Assembly (NCBI GenBank): GCA_031285905.1
Contig: JAITVH010000042.1
Coordinates: 1-34,247, forward strand
Reading direction: 5' to 3'
DNA from: Prevotella sp.
Lineage (GTDB): Bacteria; Bacteroidota; Bacteroidia; Bacteroidales; Dysgonomonadaceae
DNA length: 34,247 bases
Under the pieces are notes generated by a model, which saw nothing but the letters and a program-made list of their open reading frames with translations, searched no databases and was not told where the DNA came from. Made by a program: the position numbers and the translations under genes. Shown piece by piece: positions 1 through 8,077 of this stretch. Position 1 is the stretch's first letter, and each line of letters starts with the position of its first letter.

Positions 1-4
1 TCTT

Positions 5-757
5 TCAATCTAATTGAAAGGCAGCCTTCAACTCCATGAAGTCTGTGATGATAAGATCTGCTGTTGCATTTTCGTCATCATCGCCCCAGCCCAGGCCTTT
101 CAGCCAAATGGTCTGACATCCGTTTTTCGATGCCGGAACGATATCTTTGGTATAGGAATCGCCGATAACAACTACCGACTCGCCGGGTAATCCCAGACTT
201 TCCACACCTAAACCGAAAATGGCCGGATCGGGCTTTCTTACACCCACTACAGCCGATTCGATAATATCATCGAAGTACTCGAGCAAACCAAAATCTTCCA
301 AAACTGATTGTACATTTCCATAAAAATTCGAAACCAATACCATCGGGTATCGTTCCTTGAGTGCAGTCAGTATAGAGATTTCCTTTCTTATCAAATTCTT
401 GACAAAGGTATAACATTGCTCCGAAATAGCAAGTTTATAAGTTTCTGTTTTACCATCTTCCGTTAAAAAACCTTTATCCACAAGATAGTTAACCTGCAAG
501 TCTACCTTCTTTTGCAAAAGGGCATGGAAGTTATCTTCGGGTTGGATAACAACATTGGTTGCCAGATACCTCTCGCCATAGACATATGCCTCCCTGAACT
601 GATCTCTCGTTACCGGAACCTGCTGATCCTGATAAGATTCCCATAAAACTTCAGCCCAATGTTTCCCATTACTGTCTATCGTCCCTCCGTAATCGAAGAT
701 AATCCCTTTTATTTTGCTTAGATCAAACATCTTGTTTTGGTTAATTATACTTTCCAT
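5..757 (-). CDS. HAD-like hydrolase, subfamily IA type
   Basis: A 250-aa cytoplasmic protein of the haloacid dehalogenase superfamily. Visible motifs are motif I around D22 (DYGGT), motif II Ser in LVSNFYGN, motif III Lys in VRKPDPAIF, and motif IV in VIGDSYTKDI. The usual motif I is DxDxT; here the second Asp, normally the general acid/base of phosphatases, is Gly24. The nucleophile D22 is present, so phosphoryl binding is likely but the exact chemistry is unclear. The helical cap between motifs I and II fits subfamily IA. The start codon lies 17 bp inside the end of the upstream CDP-alcohol transferase gene, so the two are probably translated together. A second possible start is Met10. The substrate cannot be told from sequence; a phospholipid head-group or sugar phosphate is only suggested by the neighbour. 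Confidence 0.85.
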   Translation of the reverse strand: MESIINQNKMFDLSKIKGIIFDYGGTIDSNGKHWAEVLWESYQDQQVPVTRDQFREAYVYGERYLATNVVIQPEDNFHALLQKKVDLQVNYLVDKGFLTEDGKTETYKLAISEQCYTFVKNLIRKEISILTALKERYPMVLVSNFYGNVQSVLEDFGLLEYFDDIIESAVVGVRKPDPAIFGLGVESLGLPGESVVVIGDSYTKDIVPASKNGCQTIWLKGLGWGDDDENATADLIITDFMELKAAFQLD

Positions 758-1658
758 TCTTTATATCGCCTGTAAAACCCTTGCATATTTTCTCATGCCT
801 TGAGATCATATACACCAATAATATATTAAGTACCGTAAGCTCAAATACGAAATACAGCCATGGCCACCCTATCAATATAGAGGTAAACAGAGCTATCGAG
901 CGTGTGTTGAAAGAAAGTATGTTCGTATATTTCATTAAGGGAAGGCTTGCCTGCCTGAAATCGTCTCTGAACGGTTGAGGCGCTACTTCTCCAAATTTCT
1001 CTTTTAATATTTTGAATAATTTCTGAAGCCGTGGCGACCAGTTTTCCTGATCGGTAGTATAGTTTCGGTAAAAAAACAGAACCAGTTTTGCCCAAAAGTT
1101 TTTACCCCACGACAGTTGTTTAAATTTCTCGGTTAAGTCCTTCGAATTGTCAAGTTCGCTGCCCGCTTTTCCTTTCAGAAACAATAAATGCACATTTCTG
1201 TAATAATCGGCCATCTCTGCCTGCTTAGAGTGAAAATAGCCTGTCACACAAGCCAGCACCCAGATCCAACCGCCCCATTCCGGAAACAGGCGTAAACAAA
1301 TGGCTACATAAATGGAAGCAAACCAAAGGTTGCCAGCAAAGCCATCGAGTACCCTTCCTAATGCAGAATATTGCTTGGTCATACGGGCTAGTTGCCCATC
1401 GGCACTGTCATAAGAGTTGGCCCAAACCAACAAAAATATTCCTAGCAGATTGATCCAAATATTATCAAAGTAAAAACAAACGCCCGCGCCTATTCCCAAG
1501 AAAATACTGGCAATAGTAACAGCATTAGGCGTAATATTCAGTTTTTGAAAAAGCAGAGCCCAACGGTAACCAATAGGCCGATAAAAATGTATATCAATAA
1601 ATTCTTCTGTATCCGCCGATTTTAGTGTCGATTCTAGCGTTGGTTGCTGTTTTTCCAT
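741..1658 (-). CDS. CDP-alcohol phosphatidyltransferase family membrane protein
   Basis: A 305-aa polytopic membrane protein. Residues 84-109 match the family signature D-x2-DG-x2-AR-x8-G-x3-D-x3-D: D84, D87, G88, A91, R92, G101 and D105 are all present with exact spacing. The last Asp, proposed as catalytic base in this family, is Gly109, followed by Asn110. Hydrophobic segments lie around 45-65, 70-82, 107-135 and in the C-terminal 60 residues. A soluble insert (roughly 145-235) interrupts the membrane part, making the protein longer than the typical roughly 200-aa enzymes. Family members join a CDP-activated lipid to an alcohol such as inositol, glycerol or serine. It is the first gene of a minus-strand unit continuing into the HAD gene and perhaps off the window. 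The acceptor is unknown, and the missing Asp makes activity uncertain. Confidence 0.85.
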   Translation of the reverse strand: MEKQQPTLESTLKSADTEEFIDIHFYRPIGYRWALLFQKLNITPNAVTIASIFLGIGAGVCFYFDNIWINLLGIFLLVWANSYDSADGQLARMTKQYSALGRVLDGFAGNLWFASIYVAICLRLFPEWGGWIWVLACVTGYFHSKQAEMADYYRNVHLLFLKGKAGSELDNSKDLTEKFKQLSWGKNFWAKLVLFFYRNYTTDQENWSPRLQKLFKILKEKFGEVAPQPFRDDFRQASLPLMKYTNILSFNTRSIALFTSILIGWPWLYFVFELTVLNILLVYMISRHEKICKGFTGDIKNGKYN

Positions 1659-1718
1659 TTAATCTATTAAAAAATATCCTTAATGATGACCAATCTACTT
1701 TCTTTTCGTAACAGGCTG

Positions 1719-1726
1719 CAAAGATA
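1719..1726 (-). promoter_or_regulatory. Candidate Bacteroidota -7 promoter element
   Basis: Read on the minus strand this is TATCTTTG, matching the Bacteroidota sigma-70 -7 consensus TAnnTTTG. It lies about 60 bp upstream of the CDP-alcohol transferase start at 1658, a usual leader length. No convincing -33 box is visible. Confidence 0.5.
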
Positions 1727-1907
1727 CAATAGCTAATGTAAGATTCACAATTCAAAACTAATATATTCCCGAAAAGCATAAAAAAAGTTCTTTTTTTTAA
1801 CAAAAAGTGAACAGGCAACAACTCCCATAATTTCAAAAAATCGTGGCTTTGCCTATAGGGGTGTAACATCTTACGCCCGAATACGAGAATAATGCTTTTT
1901 AAAAACG

Positions 1908-2060
1908 GAGGTGTGTCAAAAGAAATTTTCACTATCATTTTATCAGACGCTGGTGCAGATATTTATTCGTGCCGATATTAATAAGGGTGCAGGCACGATG
2001 TCTGCGCCATCCGGAAATGACTTTTTGATAGTAATCCCTTACTTTTGACACAGCGCCCCT
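1908..2060. mobile_element. MITE-like inverted-repeat element without coding capacity
   Basis: The two ends are imperfect inverted repeats. The left arm runs GTGTCAAAAG then, after about 11 nt, ACTATCA; the right arm read in reverse gives GTGTCAAAAGTAAGGGATTA followed directly by CTATCA. The pairing continues inward: GGTGCAGA near 1952 faces TCTGCGCC ending at 2008, and TTCGTGCC faces GGCACGAT. The whole 153 bp could therefore fold into one long interrupted hairpin. No transposase is present. A solo arm of the same sequence occurs at 25974-26003. The exact borders and any target-site duplication are not resolved. Confidence 0.6.
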
Positions 2061-2074
2061 ACAGCATGGCGGAT

Positions 2075-2104
2075 ATTTTAACTGAAAAGTAACAAATGTA
2101 ACAG
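2075..2104 (+). repeat. Dispersed repeat TTTTAACTnAAAAGTAACA, copy
   Basis: The sequence reads TTTTAACTGAAAAGTAACAA followed by a second GTAACA nine bases on. The same motif, in the same orientation, is at 18550-18580, 18664-18693 and 34043-34064, with a degenerate copy at 1795-1824. All are intergenic. Confidence 0.65.
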
Positions 2105-2169
2105 GTTTTAGCCATTAGCTGATAGCCGTTAGCTCTTAGCTTTTTTATTCCTTCCTCTTCGTGGCTTCG

Positions 2170-2208
2170 CTACCCCCTCTCCTTTTGGGGAGGGTCGGGG
2201 TGGGGTAG
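2170..2208. repeat. GC-rich intergenic hairpin
   Basis: CTACCCC at 2170-2176 pairs perfectly with GGGGTAG at 2202-2208, and inside it CCCCTCTCC faces GGGGAGGG across a TTTT loop. It stands out from the AT-rich surroundings. It is not followed by a T-run, so it is more likely a repeat element than a terminator. Similar CCTCTCC-TTTT-GGGGAGGG patches are, from memory, common between genes in Bacteroidota genomes. Confidence 0.5.
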
Positions 2209-2378
2209 TTTCTCATTTTTTCAAAGACCTCTTTTTCTTTCATTTTAATGTCATTGACACATTTGCACATCGGTATATCAGCATATTGATATATTATAGA
2301 TAAATTGCTAAAATAAATATTGACGAGCATAATTTATTAAAAAAAACAAAAATAATGCTATAACAGGTATTTATTTTG

Positions 2379-2386
2379 TTTCTTTG
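2379..2386 (+). promoter_or_regulatory. Possible -7 element upstream of ftsX
   Basis: TTTCTTTG matches TAnnTTTG except for the second base. It lies about 60 bp before the ftsX start and would drive the ftsX-folK operon. No clear -33 box. Confidence 0.35.
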
Positions 2387-2444
2387 CAGCGAATTTAGGT
2401 GTTGTGTACCCATATGGGAAATATGACCGGTTGTTTTATGTATA

Positions 2445-3323
2445 ATGTCTGATAAGCGTCAATTAAAAACAGTTTCACTATTTACGGCAGGGGTTATTAC
2501 TACAATTAGTATTACTCTTGTTCTTTTTCTTTTAGGGTTGACGATTTTGTTAGGCTTTACGGGAAAAGGGCTTGCTACTTATTTTAAAGAAAACATGGGT
2601 TTTTCAATAGAATTAAGCGGCGATATGAGTGAACCTTCGATAAGGCAGACGAAACAAAAGATAGAGGCTAACCCTTATGTAAAATCGACTGTCTATATTA
2701 GTAAGGAAGAGGTAAAAAGCCAGTTATTAAAAGACTTGGGCGGCGACCCTGCCGAAGTATTGGGATATGACCCTTCCAGAAGCTATTTCGATGTGTTTAT
2801 CAAATCGGAGTACGTAAACAGCGACAGTCTGAAAAAAGTGGAAGCCAGCTTTAAAGACTTCAATCTCACAAAGGGACTTTCTTTTAACGAAGAAGATATA
2901 GCCGAGGCTAACAGTACGATATCAAAAGTAGGTTCAATATTATTGATTCTTGCCATAATACTCATACTGATTTCTTTTACTCTGATCCGGAATACGATTC
3001 AACTAAACATATATTCCAAACGCTTCCTTATAAATACAATGCGTCTGGTGGGAGCAACGAATGGTTTTATCAGGCGTCCTTTTGTCGCCAGCGGTATTGT
3101 GTCAGGTATTATGGCAGCACTGTTTGCAAATGTGGCTATTACTGCTGTTGTGTATTATTTCACAAACGAATACCCTGAAATAATTTCCATGGTGCAGGCT
3201 TACGAATTGCTTATAGTCTATGGATTGGTAGTAGTATTGGGTATATTAATCACTGTTTTTGCGACAGTTTCGGCTGTTAACAGGTATTTGAGAATGACAA
3301 CGAATAAACTTTATCATATATAG
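2445..3323 (+). CDS. ftsX: Cell-division ABC transporter permease FtsX
   Basis: A 292-aa inner-membrane protein with the FtsX plan: one N-terminal membrane helix (about 17-40), an extracytoplasmic domain (about 45-155) and three C-terminal helices (about 160-180, 215-238 and 255-280). The C-terminal part contains the family stretch NTMRLVGATNGFIRRPF, the cytoplasmic coupling region. FtsX pairs with the ATPase FtsE at the divisome and controls peptidoglycan hydrolases across the membrane. No ftsE gene is in the window, so it must lie elsewhere. ftsX heads a tight plus-strand run with the DUF3098 gene 5 bp downstream, an order seen in other Bacteroidota. Confidence 0.93.
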   Translation: MSDKRQLKTVSLFTAGVITTISITLVLFLLGLTILLGFTGKGLATYFKENMGFSIELSGDMSEPSIRQTKQKIEANPYVKSTVYISKEEVKSQLLKDLGGDPAEVLGYDPSRSYFDVFIKSEYVNSDSLKKVEASFKDFNLTKGLSFNEEDIAEANSTISKVGSILLILAIILILISFTLIRNTIQLNIYSKRFLINTMRLVGATNGFIRRPFVASGIVSGIMAALFANVAITAVVYYFTNEYPEIISMVQAYELLIVYGLVVVLGILITVFATVSAVNRYLRMTTNKLYHI

Positions 3324-3328
3324 AAAAT

Positions 3329-3574
3329 ATGGATATAAAAAACTTCGCATTTGGTAAAATGAATTATATCATCTGTGCCATTTCCGTTCTTCTTATCATC
3401 GTTGGTTTTATACTGATGACAGGGCCTTCTTCGAGTGTAGAAGGTGGTTTCGAACCGGACATCTTCAGTACCAGACGAATTGTTGTAGCGCCTATGGTTT
3501 GTTTTGCAGGATTCCTGCTTATGATCGTCGGTATATTATATCCGCGCAAAAAAGACTCTAAAGAAGAAAAATAA
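3329..3574 (+). CDS. DUF3098 small membrane protein
   Basis: An 81-aa protein with two predicted membrane helices (about 10-31 and 50-70). The loop between them carries the stretch FEPDIFSTRRIVVAPMVC, typical of the Bacteroidota-specific DUF3098 family, which is found next to ftsX. Function is unknown; a structural partner of the divisome or of UppP is only a guess from position. It starts 5 bp after the ftsX stop and ends about 40 bp before uppP. The C-terminus is short and lysine/glutamate-rich and probably cytoplasmic. Confidence 0.85.
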   Translation: MDIKNFAFGKMNYIICAISVLLIIVGFILMTGPSSSVEGGFEPDIFSTRRIVVAPMVCFAGFLLMIVGILYPRKKDSKEEK

Positions 3575-3615
3575 GGAGCGGCACAATTTAAAACTAACAT
3601 ATACTTACTTAATAA

Positions 3616-4470
3616 ATGGATATAATAGAGGCAATTATAATTGCTATTGTAGAAGGATTGACTGAATTTTTGCCGGTATCTTCTACCGGACACATGATTA
3701 TTGCACAAAGTTTGCTGGGTGTAGAGAGTAACGAATTTGTAAAGGCTTTTACTATAATAATACAATTTGGGGCTATTCTCTCTGTCATTGTTTTATATTG
3801 GAAACGATTTTTTCGCCTGAACCATGATATTCCTGAGTCAGCGAAAAGCAGTTTCTTTAAAACTATATTTTATAGGTTTGAATTCTATTGGAAATTACTG
3901 GTAGGATTTATCCCGGCAGCGGTATTAGGGCTTATCTTCAGCGATAAGATTGATGAGCTGTTAGAAAATGTGACAGTTGTGGCAGTTATGCTTGTGCTGG
4001 GTGGTATCCTGATGTTATTTGTTGACAAGTGGTTCAATAATCCGCAAGAAGGCCGACAAAATATTACATATAAGAATGCTTTTATTATAGGTTTTTATCT
4101 ATGTATAGCAATGATACCGGGAGTATCGCGGTCAATGGCTACTATCGTGGGGGGGATGACCCGCGGACTAAGCCGGAAGAACGCTGCCGAATTTTCTTTC
4201 TTTCTGGCAGTACCTACTATGGCTGCCGCAACAGGATACAAGATGCTGAAATTATTTACATCTGATACTGGTTTTGAATTATTAAAAGAGAATCTGGACG
4301 TGTTGATTATAGGTAATGTTGTCGCATTCATTGTTGCCATACTGGCCATTAAGTTTTTTATTGGCTTCGTTACCAAATACGGGTTCAAGCTGTTTGGCTG
4401 GTATCGTATTATTGTCGGAGGAATCATACTGGTTCTGTTATTGACCGGGCATGAATTAACTATTATATAA
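3616..4470 (+). CDS. uppP: Undecaprenyl-diphosphatase UppP (BacA)
   Basis: A 284-aa polytopic inner-membrane enzyme that dephosphorylates undecaprenyl pyrophosphate, so the lipid carrier can be reused for peptidoglycan and surface polysaccharides. Both family signatures are intact: [14 protein letters not shown] at residues 13-26, with catalytic-site Glu13 and Glu17, and PGVSRSMAT at 168-176, with Arg172. Length and about eight hydrophobic segments fit the family. Its TAA stop overlaps the truB ATG by one base (TAATG at 4468-4472), so translation is probably coupled. Confidence 0.96.
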   Translation: MDIIEAIIIAIVEGLTEFLPVSSTGHMIIAQSLLGVESNEFVKAFTIIIQFGAILSVIVLYWKRFFRLNHDIPESAKSSFFKTIFYRFEFYWKLLVGFIPAAVLGLIFSDKIDELLENVTVVAVMLVLGGILMLFVDKWFNNPQEGRQNITYKNAFIIGFYLCIAMIPGVSRSMATIVGGMTRGLSRKNAAEFSFFLAVPTMAAATGYKMLKLFTSDTGFELLKENLDVLIIGNVVAFIVAILAIKFFIGFVTKYGFKLFGWYRIIVGGIILVLLLTGHELTII

Positions 4471-5171
4471 TGGATTTTATTTCCGGAGAGATCTTATATA
4501 TTAACAAGCCGCTGAATTGGACATCTTTTACTTTGGTACGAAAATTGCGGAATAAATTATGCCGTAGGTTGGGTATCAGTAAATTAAAGGTAGGACATGC
4601 GGGTACACTCGATCCTTTGGCAACAGGTGTGATGATTATTTGTACCGGAAAAAAGACGAAACTGATAGAATCGTTCCAATACCAGACAAAAGAATATATT
4701 GCAACGATAAAGCTAGGGGAAACAACACCCTCGTTCGATTTAGAAACAGAGATCGATGGTGTTTATCCTGTAGAACATATAACCAAAGATTTGGTTGAAG
4801 GGAAATTAAAAGAATTCATCGGAGAAATACATCAGGTACCTCCAACTTATTCTGCCTGTAAAGTAGAGGGCAAGAGAGCGTACGAGTTTGCGCGTGAGGG
4901 AAAGGAAGTCGAACTAAAGTCCAAGCTGTTGGTTATAGATGAGATTGAGCTGTTAGACTGTTCATTACCTGTGATAAAGATTCGTGTGGTGTGTAGCAAA
5001 GGGACATATATAAGGGCCTTGGCGCGCGACATAGGTCTGGCTCTGGGTTCGGGTGCGCATCTCATAGCATTGGAACGTACACGAATAGGAGAGGTGACAC
5101 TCGACCAGTGTATAGACGGCCAATATATAGAAGAATTTGTTGACGCTCTTGTTATAAATGATAATAATTAA
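4470..5171 (+). CDS. truB: tRNA pseudouridine-55 synthase TruB
   Basis: A 233-aa enzyme that converts U55 of the tRNA T-arm to pseudouridine. The catalytic motif [12 protein letters not shown] is present with Asp48, and downstream motifs such as [18 protein letters not shown] and [14 protein letters not shown] fit the family. The protein is shorter than E. coli TruB (about 314 aa) and seems to lack most of the C-terminal PUA-like region, as is common in this phylum. The start is fixed by the one-base stop-start overlap with uppP. Confidence 0.95.
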   Translation: MDFISGEILYINKPLNWTSFTLVRKLRNKLCRRLGISKLKVGHAGTLDPLATGVMIICTGKKTKLIESFQYQTKEYIATIKLGETTPSFDLETEIDGVYPVEHITKDLVEGKLKEFIGEIHQVPPTYSACKVEGKRAYEFAREGKEVELKSKLLVIDEIELLDCSLPVIKIRVVCSKGTYIRALARDIGLALGSGAHLIALERTRIGEVTLDQCIDGQYIEEFVDALVINDNN

Positions 5172-5182
5172 AATACAATATA

Positions 5183-6232
5183 ATGAAACTTTCTCAATTT
5201 AAATTTGATCTTCCGGAGTCGCTTATTGCTACTCATCCTGCTAAGAACAGGGACGAGTCACGATTGCTAGTTGTGGATCGTAAGACCGGAGAAGTCGAAC
5301 ATAAGATATTTAAGGATATCATCAATTACTTTGACGATAAAGATGTATTTGTTTTCAATGATACCAAAGTCTTCCCAGCACGCCTGTATGGTAATAAGGA
5401 AAAGACTGGTGCGACTATCGAAGTATTCCTGCTTCGTGAACTGAATGAAGAATTTCATCTATGGGATGTGCTGGTTGATCCTGCGCGTAAGATACGTATA
5501 GGGAACAAACTATATTTCGGAGATGATGATTCGATGGTTGCCGAAGTAATCGACAATACCACATCCCGCGGACGTACATTGCGTTTCTTATATGACGGGC
5601 CTTCTGCCGAATTCAGAAAAGCATTATACGCTCTTGGGGAAACTCCGATACCTAAATACCTCAACCGAGGTGAAGAAAATATCGATAAAGAGCGTTATCA
5701 GACAATCTTCGCAAAAAATGAAGGTGCTGTAGTAGCTCCTGCCGCCGGTTTGCACTTTAGCCGCGAATTGATGAAAAGACTTGAAATCAAAGGGATCAAC
5801 TTTGCATATATCACATTACATTCGGGACTGGGTAATTACCGCGAAATAGATGTGGAAGACCTGACTAAGCATAAAATGGATTCAGAGCAACTGGAAGTTA
5901 CACTGAAAGCAACAGATATAGTAAACAAAGCGAAAGACGATAAGCACCGGGTATGCGCGGTTGGCACATCCGTAATGCGAGCTATTGAGACTATCGTTAG
6001 CACTGACGGGCATTTGAAAACAAATGGAGGATGGACTAATAAGTTTATTTTCCCTCCTTATGATTTTGGTATAGCAGACTCTATGGTAACTAATTTCCAC
6101 TTGCCGCAATCTACATTGCTGATGATGACAGCGGCATTTGGTGGATATGACCGCATAATGGATATTTACGATATGGCTGTTAAAGAGAAGTATCGCTTCG
6201 GGACTTATGGTGATGCCATGCTTATAATATAA
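5183..6232 (+). CDS. queA: S-adenosylmethionine:tRNA ribosyltransferase-isomerase QueA
   Basis: A 349-aa enzyme of queuosine synthesis; it transfers and isomerises the ribosyl part of SAM onto 7-aminomethyl-7-deazaguanine in tRNA to give epoxyqueuosine. Family stretches are clear: [22 protein letters not shown] at the N-terminus, [30 protein letters not shown], and near the end [19 protein letters not shown]. Length matches the family. It begins 11 bp after truB, and its stop overlaps the folK start by one base. Confidence 0.95.
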   Translation: MKLSQFKFDLPESLIATHPAKNRDESRLLVVDRKTGEVEHKIFKDIINYFDDKDVFVFNDTKVFPARLYGNKEKTGATIEVFLLRELNEEFHLWDVLVDPARKIRIGNKLYFGDDDSMVAEVIDNTTSRGRTLRFLYDGPSAEFRKALYALGETPIPKYLNRGEENIDKERYQTIFAKNEGAVVAPAAGLHFSRELMKRLEIKGINFAYITLHSGLGNYREIDVEDLTKHKMDSEQLEVTLKATDIVNKAKDDKHRVCAVGTSVMRAIETIVSTDGHLKTNGGWTNKFIFPPYDFGIADSMVTNFHLPQSTLLMMTAAFGGYDRIMDIYDMAVKEKYRFGTYGDAMLII

Positions 6233-6720
6233 TGTTGGAATGTAAAGAAAAGAAGCATGTAGTATACATCGGTCTTGGTTCCAATTTAGGAGACAGAGGA
6301 GAGAATTTATTACATGCCATAGAAAAGATAGAAGAGCGGATAGGGCAGGTAGTTGCCACTTCCGCTTTTTATGTTACGGAACCTGTTGGATTCAGATCCG
6401 ACAATCAATTTCTGAATGCGGCATGTGAAGTAGAAACCAGCTTGTCGCCATTGGAATTACTTGATGTTACCCAGTCCATAGAAAGAGATATGGGACGGCT
6501 CGCTAAATCTCATGACAATGTATATTCAGATAGGATAATTGATATAGATATTCTCCTGTATGATGATTTAATAGTGCATTATCCTGAATTGACACTCCCT
6601 CACCCACATATACAGGAAAGGACTTTTGTCTTATTGCCTCTGGCAGAAATTGCAGCCGGATACATACACCCTGTATTGCATAAGACTATCAGCCAATTGA
6701 AAGGGGAACTACCATTATAA
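6232..6720 (+). CDS. folK: 2-amino-4-hydroxy-6-hydroxymethyldihydropteridine pyrophosphokinase FolK
   Basis: A 162-aa cytoplasmic kinase that transfers pyrophosphate from ATP to 6-hydroxymethyl-dihydropterin in folate synthesis. It shows the N-terminal YIGLGSNLGDR motif and the signature region DRIIDIDILLYDD, whose two aspartates bind the magnesium ions, followed by LPHPHIQERTFVLLPL. The start overlaps the queA stop (TAATG). It is a stand-alone single-domain enzyme, not fused to FolP or FolB, and is the last gene of the ftsX operon. Confidence 0.95.
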   Translation: MLECKEKKHVVYIGLGSNLGDRGENLLHAIEKIEERIGQVVATSAFYVTEPVGFRSDNQFLNAACEVETSLSPLELLDVTQSIERDMGRLAKSHDNVYSDRIIDIDILLYDDLIVHYPELTLPHPHIQERTFVLLPLAEIAAGYIHPVLHKTISQLKGELPL

Positions 6721-6779
6721 GTTTCATCATTTATAATTTTTAGTTTTTCATTCTTTATTTCCCTTTCTTCCTTTTTTCG

Positions 6780-6787
6780 TACCTTTG
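6780..6787 (+). promoter_or_regulatory. Candidate -7 promoter element of prfB
   Basis: TACCTTTG is an exact match to TAnnTTTG, about 41 bp before the prfB ATG at 6828 and after the folK stop, so prfB can be transcribed on its own. A T-rich stretch precedes it; no clear -33 box. Confidence 0.6.
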
Positions 6788-6827
6788 CGCACTCAAAATT
6801 ATTAATGAACAAATAATATAAAATTAT

Positions 6828-7941
6828 ATGATTACAATAGACCAACTCAAAGAAGTGTTGGAGCGCGAGCAAGCGCTGGGGAGGCATCTTTGACGTCGAT
6901 GCCAAAAGAGTACAACTGGAAGAAGAGGAGCTAAGGACACAGGCTCCGGGTTTTTGGGATGACAACAAGACAGCCGAAGCTCAAATGAAAGTCATACGCG
7001 AACTAAAAAACTGGATAAGCGGATATGACGAAGTAAAAGGAGCAACAGACGAACTACAATTGGCTTTTGATTTCCAGAAGGAAGGGATAACATCTGAGGA
7101 AGAAGTAGATCAGGCATATGCCAATGCGCTCGCTATGGTCGAAAACCTCGAATTGAAGAATATGCTTCGCCGCGAAGAAGATAAGCTGGGCGCAGTATTA
7201 AAGATAAACAGTGGTGCAGGGGGAACAGAAGGCCAGGACTGGGCATCGATGCTTGTCCGCATGTATCAGCGATGGTGCGATACCAAAGGATATAAAACAA
7301 CAGTAACCAACTGGCAGGATGGTGATGAGGCAGGAATTAAAACTGCTACATTGCAGGTCGAAGGGGAATATGCTTACGGATACCTGAAATCAGAAAATGG
7401 GGTGCATCGTCTGGTGCGGGTATCTCCATTCAATGCGCAAGGCAAGCGGATGACTTCTTTCGCCTCGGTGTATGTCGTTCCTTTGGTAGATGATACGATC
7501 GAGATTGACGTTAATGCATCCGATATCACATGGGATACTTTCCGTTCGAGTGGGGCAGGGGGGCAGAACGTAAATAAGGTGGAAACCGGAGTACGCCTCC
7601 ACTATAAATACAAAGACCTTGATACCGGAGAGGAAAAAGAAATAGTCATCGAAAATACCGAAAGCCGTTCACAATTTGGAAATAAAGACAATGCTATACG
7701 CTTGCTGAAATCGCAACTCTACGAGATGGAATTGGAAAGGCGTAGCCGCGAACAGTCGAAGATAGAAGCCGGAAAGAAGAAGATCGAGTGGGGTTCTCAG
7801 ATACGTAGTTATGTATTTGACGACCGCAGGGTAAAAGATCACCGGACAAACTACCAGACATCGAACGTAAACGCTGTAATGGACGGCGATATTGATGATT
7901 TTATTAAAGCTTACTTAATGGAATTTGGTGGAGAAGCTTAA
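6828..7941 (+). CDS. prfB: Peptide chain release factor 2, programmed +1 frameshift
   Basis: RF2 recognises UGA and UAA stops and releases the peptide. Reading from ATG 6828 gives 21 codons ending in CTT and then an in-frame TGA (6891-6893). Skipping one T and continuing with GAC (6892) joins the open frame through 7941, giving 370 aa. Just before the site is the Shine-Dalgarno-like GGGGAGG (6878-6884) needed for recoding. The product carries the SPF stop-recognition tripeptide at 199-201 and the catalytic GGQ at 244-246, close to the E. coli positions. An annotation starting at Met 6985 would lose the N-terminal domain. The frameshift lets the RF2 level control its own synthesis. Confidence 0.96.
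6878..6894 (+). promoter_or_regulatory. RF2 programmed frameshift site
   Basis: GGGGAGG, three bases, then CTT TGA C. This is the conserved recoding signal of bacterial prfB: the internal Shine-Dalgarno pairing and slow termination at UGA push the ribosome forward one base on CTT. Confidence 0.95.
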
Positions 7942-7973
7942 TTTTATTTTAATATATATGTGGTATTTTAAAT

Positions 7974-8034
7974 GTAGGGGCGAATTATTATTCGCCCGAT
8001 GAATAATTACGGGCGAATGATAATTCGCCCCTAC
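7974..8034. repeat. Long palindromic repeat (GTAGGGGCGAAT family), copy 1
   Basis: Two 24-base arms (7974-7997 and 8011-8034) are inverted copies with one mismatch, separated by 13 bases. Each arm is itself a smaller palindrome (GGGCGAAT...ATTCGCCC). It sits between prfB and the S9 peptidase gene and may also end prfB transcription. A second copy with a different core lies at 23302-23360. Confidence 0.8.
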
Positions 8035-8077
8035 GTCTGTTTTTGAATACCCCATAAACTTATATAAAAACCTTATT

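Larger units (their letters stand above)
1659..2444. other. Long intergenic region holding repeats and two divergent promoters
   Basis: This gap of about 785 bp separates divergent genes and contains no supportable coding sequence. It holds the minus-strand promoter near 1720, a degenerate and a good copy of the TTTTAACT direct repeat (1795-1824, 2075-2104), a MITE-like inverted-repeat element (1908-2060), a GC-rich hairpin (2170-2208), a TCAAAGACCTCTTTT module (2221-2235), and a possible ftsX promoter near 2380. It looks like a landing zone for small repeats. Confidence 0.7.

Noticed and set aside
1908..2060. A complete insertion sequence
   Set aside because: At 153 bp it has no transposase; it can only be a non-autonomous element or a palindromic repeat.
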